Positions 44,541 through 53,890 are shown, numbered from the stretch's first letter. The stretch: 64,000 nt of DNA from CAYJAZ01 sp964368455 (GCA_964368455.1 CAYJAZ010000005.1:80796-144795), one strand, 5' to 3'. Notes: a model not told the origin generated them from the sequence alone. A program made the numbers and translations.

Positions 44541-45287
44541 GAGAATTATCCTAATAGAAGTAAAAAGTTTGGATAAAAAAACACTCGACTTAAATTTAGC
44601 TAATCATAAAAAGAATAGGACTAAAACAGTCATAACAATATGTTATACATAATAAAATGTATGGAGTGATAAGCCGTTATCAAAGACTGTGAAACATCTG
44701 TCTTATTACAGAAGAAGCATGATGATTTCACTCCTACCATCGCTATAGATCCGTAGGTAAATGATACTTTAATTCATTCTAGGAGCGCCAACGCTCTCAA
44801 ACGCAATATGTGTATTGCTTTATTTACAATAAATAACACCCCAAAAGCCACTTGTCAAGCTTTAAAGAATATTATTTTAATGATAGAAAAAAGAATAAAA
44901 ACAAACTAATAAAAAAAATAATCTATTTATATGAAAAGAATTTATAAAAAAATAAAATTTTAAATAGAATAAATAAAAGCGAAAAAACATTCCATTGATA
45001 TAATAAAATTTAAATTTTTTGGCAGATTTACTGAAATTTCTTTCTTACAAAGCAAAGTAACACGCTAAAATTTTTGCATAAACATGATTAAAGAAGTCAT
45101 TTTTGTGTTTGTTATTCTAGATTCAAAAGAAAGTGATTTTTTGAACTTGCTAATGAAGTTCAATATATTAGCGATAAATAATCATATTCCAAAATTTGTA
45201 CTTGTTTTTTTTGTTTTTCCCCTATATACTATTGCCAGTTTAGCTTGCTTGTTATCTATGAATAATATGCTCATAAGGTTTTAAATA
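44541..45287. other. 747-bp intergenic region upstream of adhesin 1
   Basis: This is the longest non-coding stretch in the window, between the leftward adhesin and the rightward GGDEF/EAL gene. It has a structured, GC-richer block at 44645-44818 and very AT-rich flanks. An open frame at 45084-45284 has no recognisable domain and I do not call it. Promoters of both genes must lie here. Confidence 0.55.
44645..44818. ncRNA. candidate structured RNA / leader element upstream of adhesin 1
   Basis: Six or more stems pack into 174 bp: ATACAT/ATGTAT; TGATAA/TTATCA; TCTGT/ACAGA; CCTAC/GTAGG; GAGCG/CGCTC with a CCAA loop; GCAATA/TATTGC with a TGTG loop. An outer pair GGAGTGA (44663-44669) / TCACTCC (44728-44734) closes a multibranch domain. 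Read on the minus strand it would be a 5' leader about 105-280 bases before the adhesin start. I find no known c-di-GMP riboswitch signature. Strand and identity are open. Confidence 0.45.
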
Positions 45288-48242
45288 ATGATGATAAATA
45301 ATTTTGAAAAAATTGCTAAGGATAATCATACCTTTGTGTGCTATGTCATCGACATGGACACTTATGAAATCCTTTACATCAACGAAACTGCAAAGCAAAT
45401 TTTTGCTCCTTTCTCAGACAAGCTCCCAGAAGGCAGAACCTGTTATGATTTTTTACATGGCATCGATAAACCATGTGAAATGTGCAATAATCACCTCATG
45501 AAAGAAGGGGTGAAAGTTCGTTCTGAAAGAAAAAATGCAAAAAACCAAAAACATTATACTCATGTTGACACTCAAATAACATCTGAAGGCAGAAGACTTA
45601 AAATTACTTATGCCTACGATTCTTCCACAGAAAGAGAAAAATTAGAATCTCTTGAACACAAACTTTCCACAGAAGAAACCTTAATAAAATGTGTACAATT
45701 GCTCATGCAAGATACTGAACTTGACGATGCAATTATGCATTTACTCTCAATTGTTTGCCAATTTTACGATGCGGACAGAGCTTATCTTTTTGAAATTAAT
45801 CACGAAAATAAAACGGCTAAGAATACTTATGAATGGTCTGCAAATCCTAGTTTTGCAACTATAGACATAAACCCAACTCTTAGCTTTGATGAACTTGATC
45901 TTTTCCTTCAAGGCCTTGAAAAAGATGGAGAAGTTATTATTTCAGACACACATTCAGAACTTGATCATTCTAGTTCTGTGTATAAATTAATGAAAGAAAC
46001 TTCTGTAGATTCATTGCTTCTTGCCCCAATACGAGATCATGGCGTCTTGTCACATTTTTTAGGTGTTGACAATCCACGAAGCTCTCAAAGCGACGTCGCT
46101 CTTCTTCATTCAATTATTATCTTTCTTGTTGGCGAAATCAAAAAGAATAAAATATATAAACAATTAGAACATTTATCCTATACAGACACTCTTACAGGAT
46201 TATCAAATAGAAATAAATACTTAGCCAGATTAGAAAATCTAAAAACAGAAAAACTTTCTTCTTTAGGTTTAATACAAGTTAATATTAATGCATTAAAAAG
46301 AGTAAATGAATTATACGGCGAAGATTATGGCGATTTTGTTCTTATTCAAGTTGCTAAAATCCTCTCTAAACATATAAAAACAGATCTTTTTAGAATTTCA
46401 AGCGATGAATTTATTGCCCTTTGTCAAAACACTTCAAAAGAAGAATTTGAACAAATTATTTCAAATTTGCGTGAAGAAGATCAAAAACAAAGCGAATTTT
46501 CTTTTGCAGTTGGTGGTGTTTGGCAAGACAAAAAAATTGATATCCGTCAGGGTCTTACACAAGCTAATGACATAATGCTTTCAGAAAAGCAAAATTATTA
46601 TAAATCTCAAAATCACGAAAAAGTACAAACAAGACTCAATCCAGTAGAAATTTTGCTTGATGAAATACGTGCTGATTCTTTCACCATATATTTACAGCCT
46701 AAAGTTGATATTATGACTGGTAAAATTGTGAGTGCCGAGGCTTTAGTAAGAAAATTTGCAAGCGACGGCAAAATGGTTCCGCCTGATAGATTTATTCCTA
46801 TTTATGAAAATGAAAACACTATTAGACATTTAGACTTCTTTGTTTTAGAAAAAGTTTGTATTTTATTACAAGATCTTATAAAAGAAAATAAAGCTATCCC
46901 TATAGCGGTTAATTTTTCTCGTGTTACTTGTTTATCCTATGATCTTGTTGATGATATTATAAACACATGCAAAAAATATAATATACCACGTGAATATATT
47001 AAGATAGAATTAACTGAAAGTATTGATAAAATGGATTTTGAATTCTACCATGAAAAAATTTCACAATTAAATGCTTTTGGTTTTGACATCTCACTTGATG
47101 ACTTTGGTGCAAAACACTCTAATCTTCTTATGCTTACTATGGCTGAATTTTCAGAAGTTAAAATAGACAAAGGCCTTATTGACAATATAACTACAAGTGC
47201 AGAAAACCGTACTGTAGTACGAAATGTTATAAAGACAGTCAAAGAGTTAGGAAAATCCTCTTGCGTTGCTGAAGGTATTGAAACCAAAGAACAAATGGAA
47301 TTATTGCAAGATTTAGGCTGTGATTATGGGCAAGGCTATTATTTTTATAGACCAATGCCAGTAGAAGCTTTTCTTGCAGAATACGACAAAAATAAATTAG
47401 ACTCTTTTGCTCCTCTAAATATGATAGGCAGCAATTCAAGGCAAAATTTCTCTGTCAATTATGACGAATTATATTCAGCAATTGAAGCTATGCCACTTTG
47501 TATGAATTTATGGAATCATAAAAGAGAAAATATCATGTGTAATGAATACGCAGCAGAGCTTTTTGAACTCGATAGTAAATCTGAATATCTTGAAAAATTT
47601 GCTCAACTTTCTCCAGAAAAACAACCAGATGGAAGAAGTTCTGGTGAAGCTGCACTTGCTTATATTAATGAAGCGAGAAATAGCGGTTTTGTAAGGTTTT
47701 ATTGGTTACATTGTAAACTCAATGGCGAAGAGATGCCTTGTGAAATTACTCTAGTAAAGCTTGATGTAAAAAGTGAAGACGGCGATTATCTCATTGCTGG
47801 CTACACAAGAGATCTTCGCTCTCAATTTGCTACTTCAACAGAAGAAGATTCTGCAAGTATTTACTTTTTCAATGAAGTTTCTGATAAAGCTCTTTTTAAT
47901 ACAATTTCAGAAATTGCAGCCGAATTTTTTTGGACATATAATAATAAAAGTAAAAAAATACAATTTTTTGGAAAAGGCATTGAAATATTAGCACTTTCTG
48001 CTGATAAAATTGATTTCCCATCAGAAATTTTTAAACGAAAGATTGTTCCTGATAATTTCTCTGAAGTTTTTATGGAATTTGCACATGCCTTAGAAGAAGG
48101 CAGACACCATCCTATTGACGTTGAATTCAACCTCCCTAATGGAGGGGTTGAAGCTTTTAGAATAGACTATAAAACCCTTTTTGATAGCGATAATAACCCA
48201 ATATTTTCAATAGGTAAAACAACAGTTCAAAATCCAAAATAA
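45288..48242 (+). CDS. PAS-GAF-GGDEF-EAL c-di-GMP protein, degenerate GGDEF
   Basis: A 984-residue cytosolic protein with no membrane segment. Order: N-terminal PAS (about 10-115), GAF-like domain (about 130-290), GGDEF domain with the motif degraded to SSDEF (371-375), EAL domain (about 450-700), and two further PAS-like regions (about 715-984). The EAL set is complete: E484, N542, E574, D604-D605, K625, E662, Q682. It should degrade c-di-GMP, with the dead GGDEF as a possible GTP sensor. C-terminal PAS domains after EAL are uncommon. It is divergent from the first adhesin and 69 bp before a diguanylate cyclase. Confidence 0.92.
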   Translation: MMINNFEKIAKDNHTFVCYVIDMDTYEILYINETAKQIFAPFSDKLPEGRTCYDFLHGIDKPCEMCNNHLMKEGVKVRSERKNAKNQKHYTHVDTQITSEGRRLKITYAYDSSTEREKLESLEHKLSTEETLIKCVQLLMQDTELDDAIMHLLSIVCQFYDADRAYLFEINHENKTAKNTYEWSANPSFATIDINPTLSFDELDLFLQGLEKDGEVIISDTHSELDHSSSVYKLMKETSVDSLLLAPIRDHGVLSHFLGVDNPRSSQSDVALLHSIIIFLVGEIKKNKIYKQLEHLSYTDTLTGLSNRNKYLARLENLKTEKLSSLGLIQVNINALKRVNELYGEDYGDFVLIQVAKILSKHIKTDLFRISSDEFIALCQNTSKEEFEQIISNLREEDQKQSEFSFAVGGVWQDKKIDIRQGLTQANDIMLSEKQNYYKSQNHEKVQTRLNPVEILLDEIRADSFTIYLQPKVDIMTGKIVSAEALVRKFASDGKMVPPDRFIPIYENENTIRHLDFFVLEKVCILLQDLIKENKAIPIAVNFSRVTCLSYDLVDDIINTCKKYNIPREYIKIELTESIDKMDFEFYHEKISQLNAFGFDISLDDFGAKHSNLLMLTMAEFSEVKIDKGLIDNITTSAENRTVVRNVIKTVKELGKSSCVAEGIETKEQMELLQDLGCDYGQGYYFYRPMPVEAFLAEYDKNKLDSFAPLNMIGSNSRQNFSVNYDELYSAIEAMPLCMNLWNHKRENIMCNEYAAELFELDSKSEYLEKFAQLSPEKQPDGRSSGEAALAYINEARNSGFVRFYWLHCKLNGEEMPCEITLVKLDVKSEDGDYLIAGYTRDLRSQFATSTEEDSASIYFFNEVSDKALFNTISEIAAEFFWTYNNKSKKIQFFGKGIEILALSADKIDFPSEIFKRKIVPDNFSEVFMEFAHALEEGRHHPIDVEFNLPNGGVEAFRIDYKTLFDSDNNPIFSIGKTTVQNPK

Positions 48243-48248
48243 TATTTT

Positions 48249-48292
48249 TTGACACTTCTTGTCTATCAAAAATATAAGACTGTGATAGACAA
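48249..48292 (+). promoter_or_regulatory. promoter with overlapping palindromic operator
   Basis: TTGACA (48249-48254), an 18-base spacer and TATAAG (48273-48278) form a good sigma-70 promoter. A perfect inverted repeat TTGTCTATCA (48259-48268) / TGATAGACAA (48283-48292) brackets the -10 box. It lies 20 bp before the next gene start and lacks a T run, so an operator is likelier than a terminator. Confidence 0.6.
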
Positions 48293-48311
48293 AAACAAAG
48301 GTTAGATTCTT

Positions 48312-49646
48312 ATGAAAAACTTCACTCACTGGCTTAGAAATGCACCGATTAAAAAGAAATTTATCCCACTACAATTTCTTCTTATTCTTTGTATTATTCT
48401 TATAAGTTCATTTTCTTTTTTCTCTGTGACTACATTAAATAAATCTTCGCAACAAATCATAGACGAAAATGTAAGACATAAAGAACAGCTCAGTGCTATT
48501 ATCAGAAATATGTATGTTTGCCGTGTTTTAGGACGCGATATTTTACTGCAAGAAGATAAGATTGTTAGGCAAAAGCTTTACGATAACTACATTACTGCCT
48601 TTGAAGAACTTGATCATAAAATGGCAGAATATTCAAAATTATTAAAAGGCACTCAACTTACAGAATTTAAACGTATTATTGAAGAAAAAAATATTTATGA
48701 AGAAAGTATGATACTTTCTGCTGACATCTGGATTGGTGGTGGCAAATATTCAGAAGCACTCTATGCCCTACAAATAGTAACACCTATTGCAAATAAATTC
48801 TTTGGAAGTATTGATGATTTTTCAAGCGAAGAGGAACATTTATTAAAAGTTGCACTCGAAAAAAATGACGAACTTGTTTTCAAAATTTTAATCTCTGGAT
48901 TAATTATAAATATTTTAATTATTGCTTTTGTGATTTTAGTTATAAAATTCTTCTCAAAAAATATGAGTACGAGCTTAATGAAACTTGAAAAAGCAATGGC
49001 TAAAATTGCTGAAACAGGCAATATGAAAACAGAAATCCCTAATGAACTTTATTCAAAAGATGAAGTTGGACTCATTGCCAATGTCGCAAATAAAATGAAA
49101 ACAATGCTTCTTGAATATTCCTTTAACGATGCTTTAACAGGTGGTTATAACACAAAAGCCTATCATGAAGAATTAGATTCTTTATTCGAAGATGAACAGC
49201 ATAAGAAAAATATTTGGTGTATAATAGCAGATTTAAATAATCTAAAAATCATCAACGATGTTTTAGGCCATTTAGAAGGTGATAATGCGATTAGAACTTC
49301 ATACCACGTTTTGAATGAAAACTTTAAAAAATTCGGTAAAACTTATAGAATCGGCGGAGACGAATTTGTCTCACTTTTAAGCAATTGTTCACGAAAGCAC
49401 GTCGAAGAGGGCATTGCTTCAGTCATTACTCAACTTGCAACACTCAATAGCACTAATGAAGAAAAATTCTCTCTTGCTTTTGGCTATGAACATTTTAACG
49501 GTTCTACAATGGATGAATATAAAGAATTTTTCAAAATTGTAGATAAGAAAATGTATCACAATAAAATGGAATCTAAACAATCAAGATTACATGCAAGAGT
49601 GGTTAATCCGCTAAACAAAGAAAATGAAGAAGCACAAAGTAAGTAA
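48312..49646 (+). CDS. membrane diguanylate cyclase (HAMP-GGDEF)
   Basis: A 444-residue inner-membrane protein. One helix (about 17-40), a periplasmic helical sensor region (41-189), a second helix (190-214), a HAMP-like linker and a GGDEF domain with intact RIGGDEF (motif 348-352). The inhibitory I-site RxxD is absent: the position reads KFGK. It should therefore make c-di-GMP without product feedback at that site. The sensor region looks like a four-helix bundle as in chemoreceptors; the ligand is unknown. It follows the EAL protein by 69 bp but has its own promoter. Confidence 0.92.
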   Translation: MKNFTHWLRNAPIKKKFIPLQFLLILCIILISSFSFFSVTTLNKSSQQIIDENVRHKEQLSAIIRNMYVCRVLGRDILLQEDKIVRQKLYDNYITAFEELDHKMAEYSKLLKGTQLTEFKRIIEEKNIYEESMILSADIWIGGGKYSEALYALQIVTPIANKFFGSIDDFSSEEEHLLKVALEKNDELVFKILISGLIINILIIAFVILVIKFFSKNMSTSLMKLEKAMAKIAETGNMKTEIPNELYSKDEVGLIANVANKMKTMLLEYSFNDALTGGYNTKAYHEELDSLFEDEQHKKNIWCIIADLNNLKIINDVLGHLEGDNAIRTSYHVLNENFKKFGKTYRIGGDEFVSLLSNCSRKHVEEGIASVITQLATLNSTNEEKFSLAFGYEHFNGSTMDEYKEFFKIVDKKMYHNKMESKQSRLHARVVNPLNKENEEAQSK

Positions 49647-49941
49647 AACAATTAAAGCTGTTTATTGCAATGTATAAACACAAAAACCACAAAAAATAAG
49701 ATAAAATAGAAAAACTTGTGTTTTTCTGAAAAATAGATTATATTAATGTAGTTTTATTACAAAATCCTTTTTATCAAAAAAGTCATACATAAGGAAACTC
49801 ATACTACTAAAAAGACATCAAATACACACAATGCATCAATTCGTAGAGAGTCGATTTTTTATTTTCGCATAAATAAAACTTTCTCTTTCTTTGTTACAAA
49901 AATTCAAACCTTAATTATAAGATAACCAATTTGATTAGATC

Positions 49942-51171
49942 ATGATATTTTTACAGTTATTATATTTTACTTTTTTCTTTGTCACATGCGCTACATTTTT
50001 TAGTATTTGTGAGAAAGTTTTAGATCAACCAAGATTCAGCAGTAAATTATACTATATACTCGCTTTTATTAATGCATTTGGCTTTACTTATTTTGGCTTT
50101 AATAGCGTCCCTATATTTCTTTACATAAGCCTTTTTACTATCATTTCATTAGAACTTCTCTTATTATTTCATAACAGAATCTTAGGTATTATACTCTACC
50201 CTTTAATGGCTACAGTTTATCTTATGTGTGTGCAATCAATTGTTGTTGCTTCCTATGCTCTAATTTTTAGCCTTTCTTTTTCTGATATTGTTACGAATCA
50301 TGACTTATTAGCTAAACTTATACTATTTTCATGGTTTATTTGCTGTACAGCTTGTTTGGGCATACGCTTTTTTACACCTTTACATTTTTTAAGAGTTATC
50401 AATCAAAATAGAGAACAAACATGGTTTAAATTCCTCTTTCTTCTTCTTGCTACAACCTATATGATTCTCAATTCCTTTATATATAAATATGTGAATAATT
50501 TTGATTCTCAATATTTATTGATACATCAAATTATCACACCTTTTCTATGGATTCTTGTTATTAGTTTAACTTCTACACTCTTGATGCGTCTTGATTTTCT
50601 CTATGGCTATAAAGTAAAAAGTCTTGTTCTTGAAGAAACACTCTCTCATCAAGAGAGAGAACTTATTATCAGCAAAAGAAAAGCAGAACGCGATGCCCTT
50701 GTTCAGGTTTATAATAAGACAACAAGTCAAATTAAAATAGATGAATGCCTAGCACAGTCAAAACAAGGTGCATTTTTCATATTAGACATTGATAATTTTA
50801 AAACTATAAACGACACAAAAGGCCATCCTTTTGGCGATAAGGTTCTTATATATCTTACTAAAAGAATCACAGGAACATTCCGCGAGAATGATATTATAGG
50901 CAGAATTGGCGGCGATGAATTTATTATATTCCTCGAAACAGAATCTACACTTGAACTTATTGAAAATAAAGCACGTGAATTATGTATGGATATTAATGTT
51001 CCTTTTGCTGATGAACAAGGCGATACTGTTAAAATTACTATAAGTATTGGTATTGCACTTGCTCCTGATCACGGAACAGATTTTGAAACACTTTATCAAC
51101 ATGCTGATACCGCACTTTATCAATCAAAGAGAAATGGTAAGAACACTTTTTCGATATATGGAATCCTTTAA
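49942..51171 (+). CDS. membrane diguanylate cyclase with multi-TM N-terminal sensor
   Basis: A 409-residue protein. About six hydrophobic segments fill residues 3-222, followed by a coiled linker (about 225-255) and a GGDEF domain with intact GRIGGDEF (323-327). The I-site is intact: R314-x2-D317. It should make c-di-GMP with normal product inhibition. The sensor part resembles the multi-helix membrane sensors of such cyclases, but I cannot assign a named family. It stands downstream of a 295-bp gap and ends at a strong terminator. Confidence 0.92.
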   Translation: MIFLQLLYFTFFFVTCATFFSICEKVLDQPRFSSKLYYILAFINAFGFTYFGFNSVPIFLYISLFTIISLELLLLFHNRILGIILYPLMATVYLMCVQSIVVASYALIFSLSFSDIVTNHDLLAKLILFSWFICCTACLGIRFFTPLHFLRVINQNREQTWFKFLFLLLATTYMILNSFIYKYVNNFDSQYLLIHQIITPFLWILVISLTSTLLMRLDFLYGYKVKSLVLEETLSHQERELIISKRKAERDALVQVYNKTTSQIKIDECLAQSKQGAFFILDIDNFKTINDTKGHPFGDKVLIYLTKRITGTFRENDIIGRIGGDEFIIFLETESTLELIENKARELCMDINVPFADEQGDTVKITISIGIALAPDHGTDFETLYQHADTALYQSKRNGKNTFSIYGIL

Positions 51172-51202
51172 TTTTTTTTGAAATTCCTTATATGTATTCT
51201 TT

Positions 51203-51247
51203 TAGAGCCTTTTTAATAGTTTCAATTATTAAAAAGGCTCTATTTTT
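51203..51247 (+). terminator. intrinsic terminator after diguanylate cyclase
   Basis: A perfect 16-bp stem TAGAGCCTTTTTAATA / TATTAAAAAGGCTCTA with an 8-base loop, followed by TTTTT. Confidence 0.9.
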
Positions 51248-51273
51248 AAATTATATATGAAAAGTAATCACTT

Positions 51274-51305
51274 AGCTTAGGCAAAGCCTGAGCTATTCTT
51301 TATTT
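51274..51305 (+). terminator. second terminator-like hairpin
   Basis: AGCTTAGGC / GCCTGAGCT with a 3-base loop pairs fully if one G-U is allowed, and ATTCTTTATTTTTC follows. It may be a backup for the terminator just upstream. Confidence 0.55.
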
Positions 51306-51389
51306 TTCTTTCTCTATAAGAATTAAAATCAACTATGAAAACAAATATTTAGTGATAAATGACATATTATATTCTTGCTCATAGCTTGC

Positions 51390-51418
51390 TTGACATCTTA
51401 AAATGCACGTGCTACTTT
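51390..51418 (+). promoter_or_regulatory. candidate sigma-70 promoter of kbl-tdh
   Basis: TTGACA (51390-51395), a 17-base spacer, then TACTTT (51413-51418). The -35 is perfect and the -10 matches four of six bases. It lies 136 bp before the kbl start. Confidence 0.45.
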
Positions 51419-51553
51419 GAAAACTAAAATATAAGTTGTTTATTTAATTGTTATTTAATGCGATTGAGACAAAACAAAATCACTTAACACTTTTCGAAGA
51501 ATCGTTTTTAGATAATTATTTTCTCTAAGAATAGATTCTTTAGGGAGAAATGA

Positions 51554-52747
51554 ATGAGTAAAAACTTTTTGGAAAGTATCTCAAAAAAAACAGAAGAAAT
51601 AAAAGAAGCTGGACTTTACAAGTCTGAGCGAGTAATTATTTCAAAGCAATCTGCAAAGATTGCTCTAGCTAATGGCACAGAAGTTTTAAACTTTTGTGCA
51701 AACAACTATCTAGGGCTTGCCGATAACCCTGATTTGATAGAAGAAGCTGCACAAGCCGTTAAAAAATACGGCTATGGCATGTCTTCTGTGCGTTTTATTT
51801 GCGGCACTCAAGATATACACAAAGAATTAGAGACAACAATTTCTACTTTTCTTAAAACTGAAGACACTATTCTCTATTCTTCTTGTTTCGATGCAAATGC
51901 TGGATTATTTGAAACTATTTTAGAAGCAGAAGATGCAATTATTTCAGATACTCTTAATCATGCAAGTATTATTGATGGTGTAAGGCTGTGCAAGGCAAAA
52001 AGATATCGTTATGCAAATAACAATATGCAAGAACTTGAAAAAGCATTACAGCAAGCAGATGCAGATGGTACAAGGTATAAATTAATCGCAACTGATGGTG
52101 TGTTTTCAATGGATGGTGTGATTGCAGATCTTAAAGGAATTTGCGATTTAGCTGATAAATACAATGCACTTGTGATGGTAGACGATTCACATTCGGTTGG
52201 CTTTGTTGGAAAAAATGGCAGAGGAACAGCAGAATATTGCGATGTAGAAGGAAGAGTTGATATCATCACAGGCACTTTAGGCAAAGCATTAGGTGGCGCT
52301 TCTGGTGGCTATACTTCAGGCAGAAAAGAGATCATTGAATGGCTTCGCCAACGCTCTCGCCCTTATCTTTTCTCAAATACTTTAGCACCTGTTATAACAA
52401 AAACCTCTATAAAAGTTTTTGATTTAATTGCTCACGGAAATGAATTAAGAGAAAAATTAAATGCAAATTCAAAATATTTCAGAGATGAAATGACAAAAAG
52501 AGGCTTTAAACTTGCTGGTGCAGAACATGCTATTATTCCAGTTATGATTTATGACGCAAAACTTGCAGCTCAAGTAGCTGAAAAAATGTTAGAAAGAAAT
52601 ATTTATGTTATAGCTTTTTCTTTCCCTGTTGTTCCAAAAGAACAAGCAAGAATAAGAACACAAATATCTGCAGCATTTTCTAAAGAAGACATAGACAAAA
52701 CTGTGAAAGCTTTTGAAGAAGTAGGCAAAGAACTTGGTATTATATAG
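51554..52747 (+). CDS. kbl: glycine C-acetyltransferase (2-amino-3-ketobutyrate CoA ligase)
   Basis: A 397-residue PLP enzyme that cleaves 2-amino-3-oxobutyrate with CoA to glycine and acetyl-CoA. The family N-terminal CANNYLGLADNP (about 49-60), the PLP-ring His in DDSHSVGF (about 215) and the PLP Lys in GTLGKALGGASGG (about 242-254) are all present. The length is the usual one. GGGAG precedes the ATG. It is followed after 9 bp by tdh, so threonine is broken down to glycine and acetyl-CoA by a two-gene operon. Confidence 0.96.
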   Translation: MSKNFLESISKKTEEIKEAGLYKSERVIISKQSAKIALANGTEVLNFCANNYLGLADNPDLIEEAAQAVKKYGYGMSSVRFICGTQDIHKELETTISTFLKTEDTILYSSCFDANAGLFETILEAEDAIISDTLNHASIIDGVRLCKAKRYRYANNNMQELEKALQQADADGTRYKLIATDGVFSMDGVIADLKGICDLADKYNALVMVDDSHSVGFVGKNGRGTAEYCDVEGRVDIITGTLGKALGGASGGYTSGRKEIIEWLRQRSRPYLFSNTLAPVITKTSIKVFDLIAHGNELREKLNANSKYFRDEMTKRGFKLAGAEHAIIPVMIYDAKLAAQVAEKMLERNIYVIAFSFPVVPKEQARIRTQISAAFSKEDIDKTVKAFEEVGKELGII

Positions 52748-52756
52748 GAAAGAAAA

Positions 52757-53785
52757 ATGAAAGCTTTAGTAAAAAAATATGCAAAAGAAGGAATTTGGTT
52801 GGAAGATGTTCCAATGCCAGAAGTTGGCCCAAACGATATCTTAGTAAAAATTAAAAAAACTGCAATTTGCGGAACTGACGTACACATTTATAAATGGGAT
52901 GAATGGTCACAAAAAACTATTCCTGTGCCTATGGTAGTTGGCCATGAGTTTTCAGGCATTGTTGAAGCTATGGGCTCTGAAGTGAAAGGTTTTACAAAGG
53001 GCGACAGAGTTTCAGGCGAAGGACATGTTGTTTGTGGACATTGCAGAAATTGCCGTGCTGGTAAACAACATTTATGCCGTAACACCTATGGAATAGGCGT
53101 GAATAGACAAGGTTGTTTTGCTGAATTTTTATCCATTCCAGCAAGCAATGTCTATAAATTACCAGAAGGTGTTTCAGACGAACTTGGTGCAATACTAGAT
53201 CCACTAGGAAATGCAACACATACTGCCCTCTCCTATGATCTTATAGGCGAAGATGTTCTTATCACAGGAGCTGGCCCAATAGGTATTATGGCTGTAGCCG
53301 TAGCACGTTTTGCTGGTGCAAGACATATAGTCATCACAGATGTGAACGAATATCGTCTAGGACTTGCTGAAAAATTAGGCGCAACAAGAGCTGTTAATGT
53401 TTTAAAAGAAAAACTTGAAGACGTTATGGAAGAACTTCATATGCTCGAAGGTTTTGACGTTGGTTTAGAAATGTCTGGAAATCCTAGTGCTTTTAGCAGT
53501 ATGATTAAAACAATGAATCATGGCGGAAAGATCTCTTTATTAGGTATTGTTCCTCCAACTACGCAAATTAATTGGAACGATGTTATTTTTAAGGGTTTAT
53601 TCTTGAAAGGTATCTACGGACGAGAAATGTATGAAACATGGTACAAAATGGGTGCTATGATTGAAGCAGGCCTTAATGTAAATGACATTATCACACATAG
53701 ATTTTCTATAAATGAGTATCAAAAAGGCTTTGATGCTATGGTTTCAGGCTCATCAGGCAAGGTTATACTTGACTGGGATGCCTAA
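52757..53785 (+). CDS. tdh: L-threonine 3-dehydrogenase
   Basis: A 342-residue zinc- and NAD-dependent enzyme that oxidises threonine to 2-amino-3-oxobutyrate, the substrate of Kbl. The catalytic zinc site (CGTDVHIY with Cys near 38, then GHEFSG) and the structural zinc cluster CGHCRNCRAGKQHLC (about 94-108) are present, as is the NAD motif GAGPIG (about 171-176). Start and length match the family. Confidence 0.96.
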   Translation: MKALVKKYAKEGIWLEDVPMPEVGPNDILVKIKKTAICGTDVHIYKWDEWSQKTIPVPMVVGHEFSGIVEAMGSEVKGFTKGDRVSGEGHVVCGHCRNCRAGKQHLCRNTYGIGVNRQGCFAEFLSIPASNVYKLPEGVSDELGAILDPLGNATHTALSYDLIGEDVLITGAGPIGIMAVAVARFAGARHIVITDVNEYRLGLAEKLGATRAVNVLKEKLEDVMEELHMLEGFDVGLEMSGNPSAFSSMIKTMNHGGKISLLGIVPPTTQINWNDVIFKGLFLKGIYGREMYETWYKMGAMIEAGLNVNDIITHRFSINEYQKGFDAMVSGSSGKVILDWDA

Positions 53786-53841
53786 ATAAAACACTTTCGC
53801 ATTTTTAAAACAAACAATTATTTAAGCAACTTACAAAAGAG

Positions 53842-53890
53842 CTATTTTTCTTGAAATATTTAATATTTCAAGAAAAATAGTTTTTTTTAT
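53842..53890 (+). terminator. intrinsic terminator after tdh
   Basis: A near-perfect 19-bp inverted repeat, CTATTTTTCTTGAAATATT and its complement, followed by eight T residues. It lies 57 bp after the tdh stop codon. Confidence 0.92.

Larger units (their letters stand above)
51172..51553. other. 382-bp region between cyclase and kbl
   Basis: This holds the two hairpins listed at 51203-51247 and 51274-51305 and a candidate promoter at 51390-51418 for kbl-tdh. No ORF or riboswitch is recognised. Confidence 0.5.

Noticed and set aside
44645..44818. c-di-GMP riboswitch (GEMM-I or GEMM-II)
   Set aside because: The location is tempting, but the conserved core sequences of these aptamers are not present on either strand. 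I kept it as an unclassified structured element.
45084..45284. A 66-codon open frame just before the GGDEF/EAL gene
   Set aside because: It is hydrophobic with no recognisable domain and no clear ribosome site, and lies in AT-rich upstream DNA. It ends 3 bp before a well-supported gene; a leader peptide is possible but not supported.
49676..49726. AAACACAA / TTGTGTTT inverted repeat after the HAMP-GGDEF gene as a terminator
   Set aside because: The stem is short and AT-rich, with a loop of more than 30 bases. Termination here is possible but I cannot support it.
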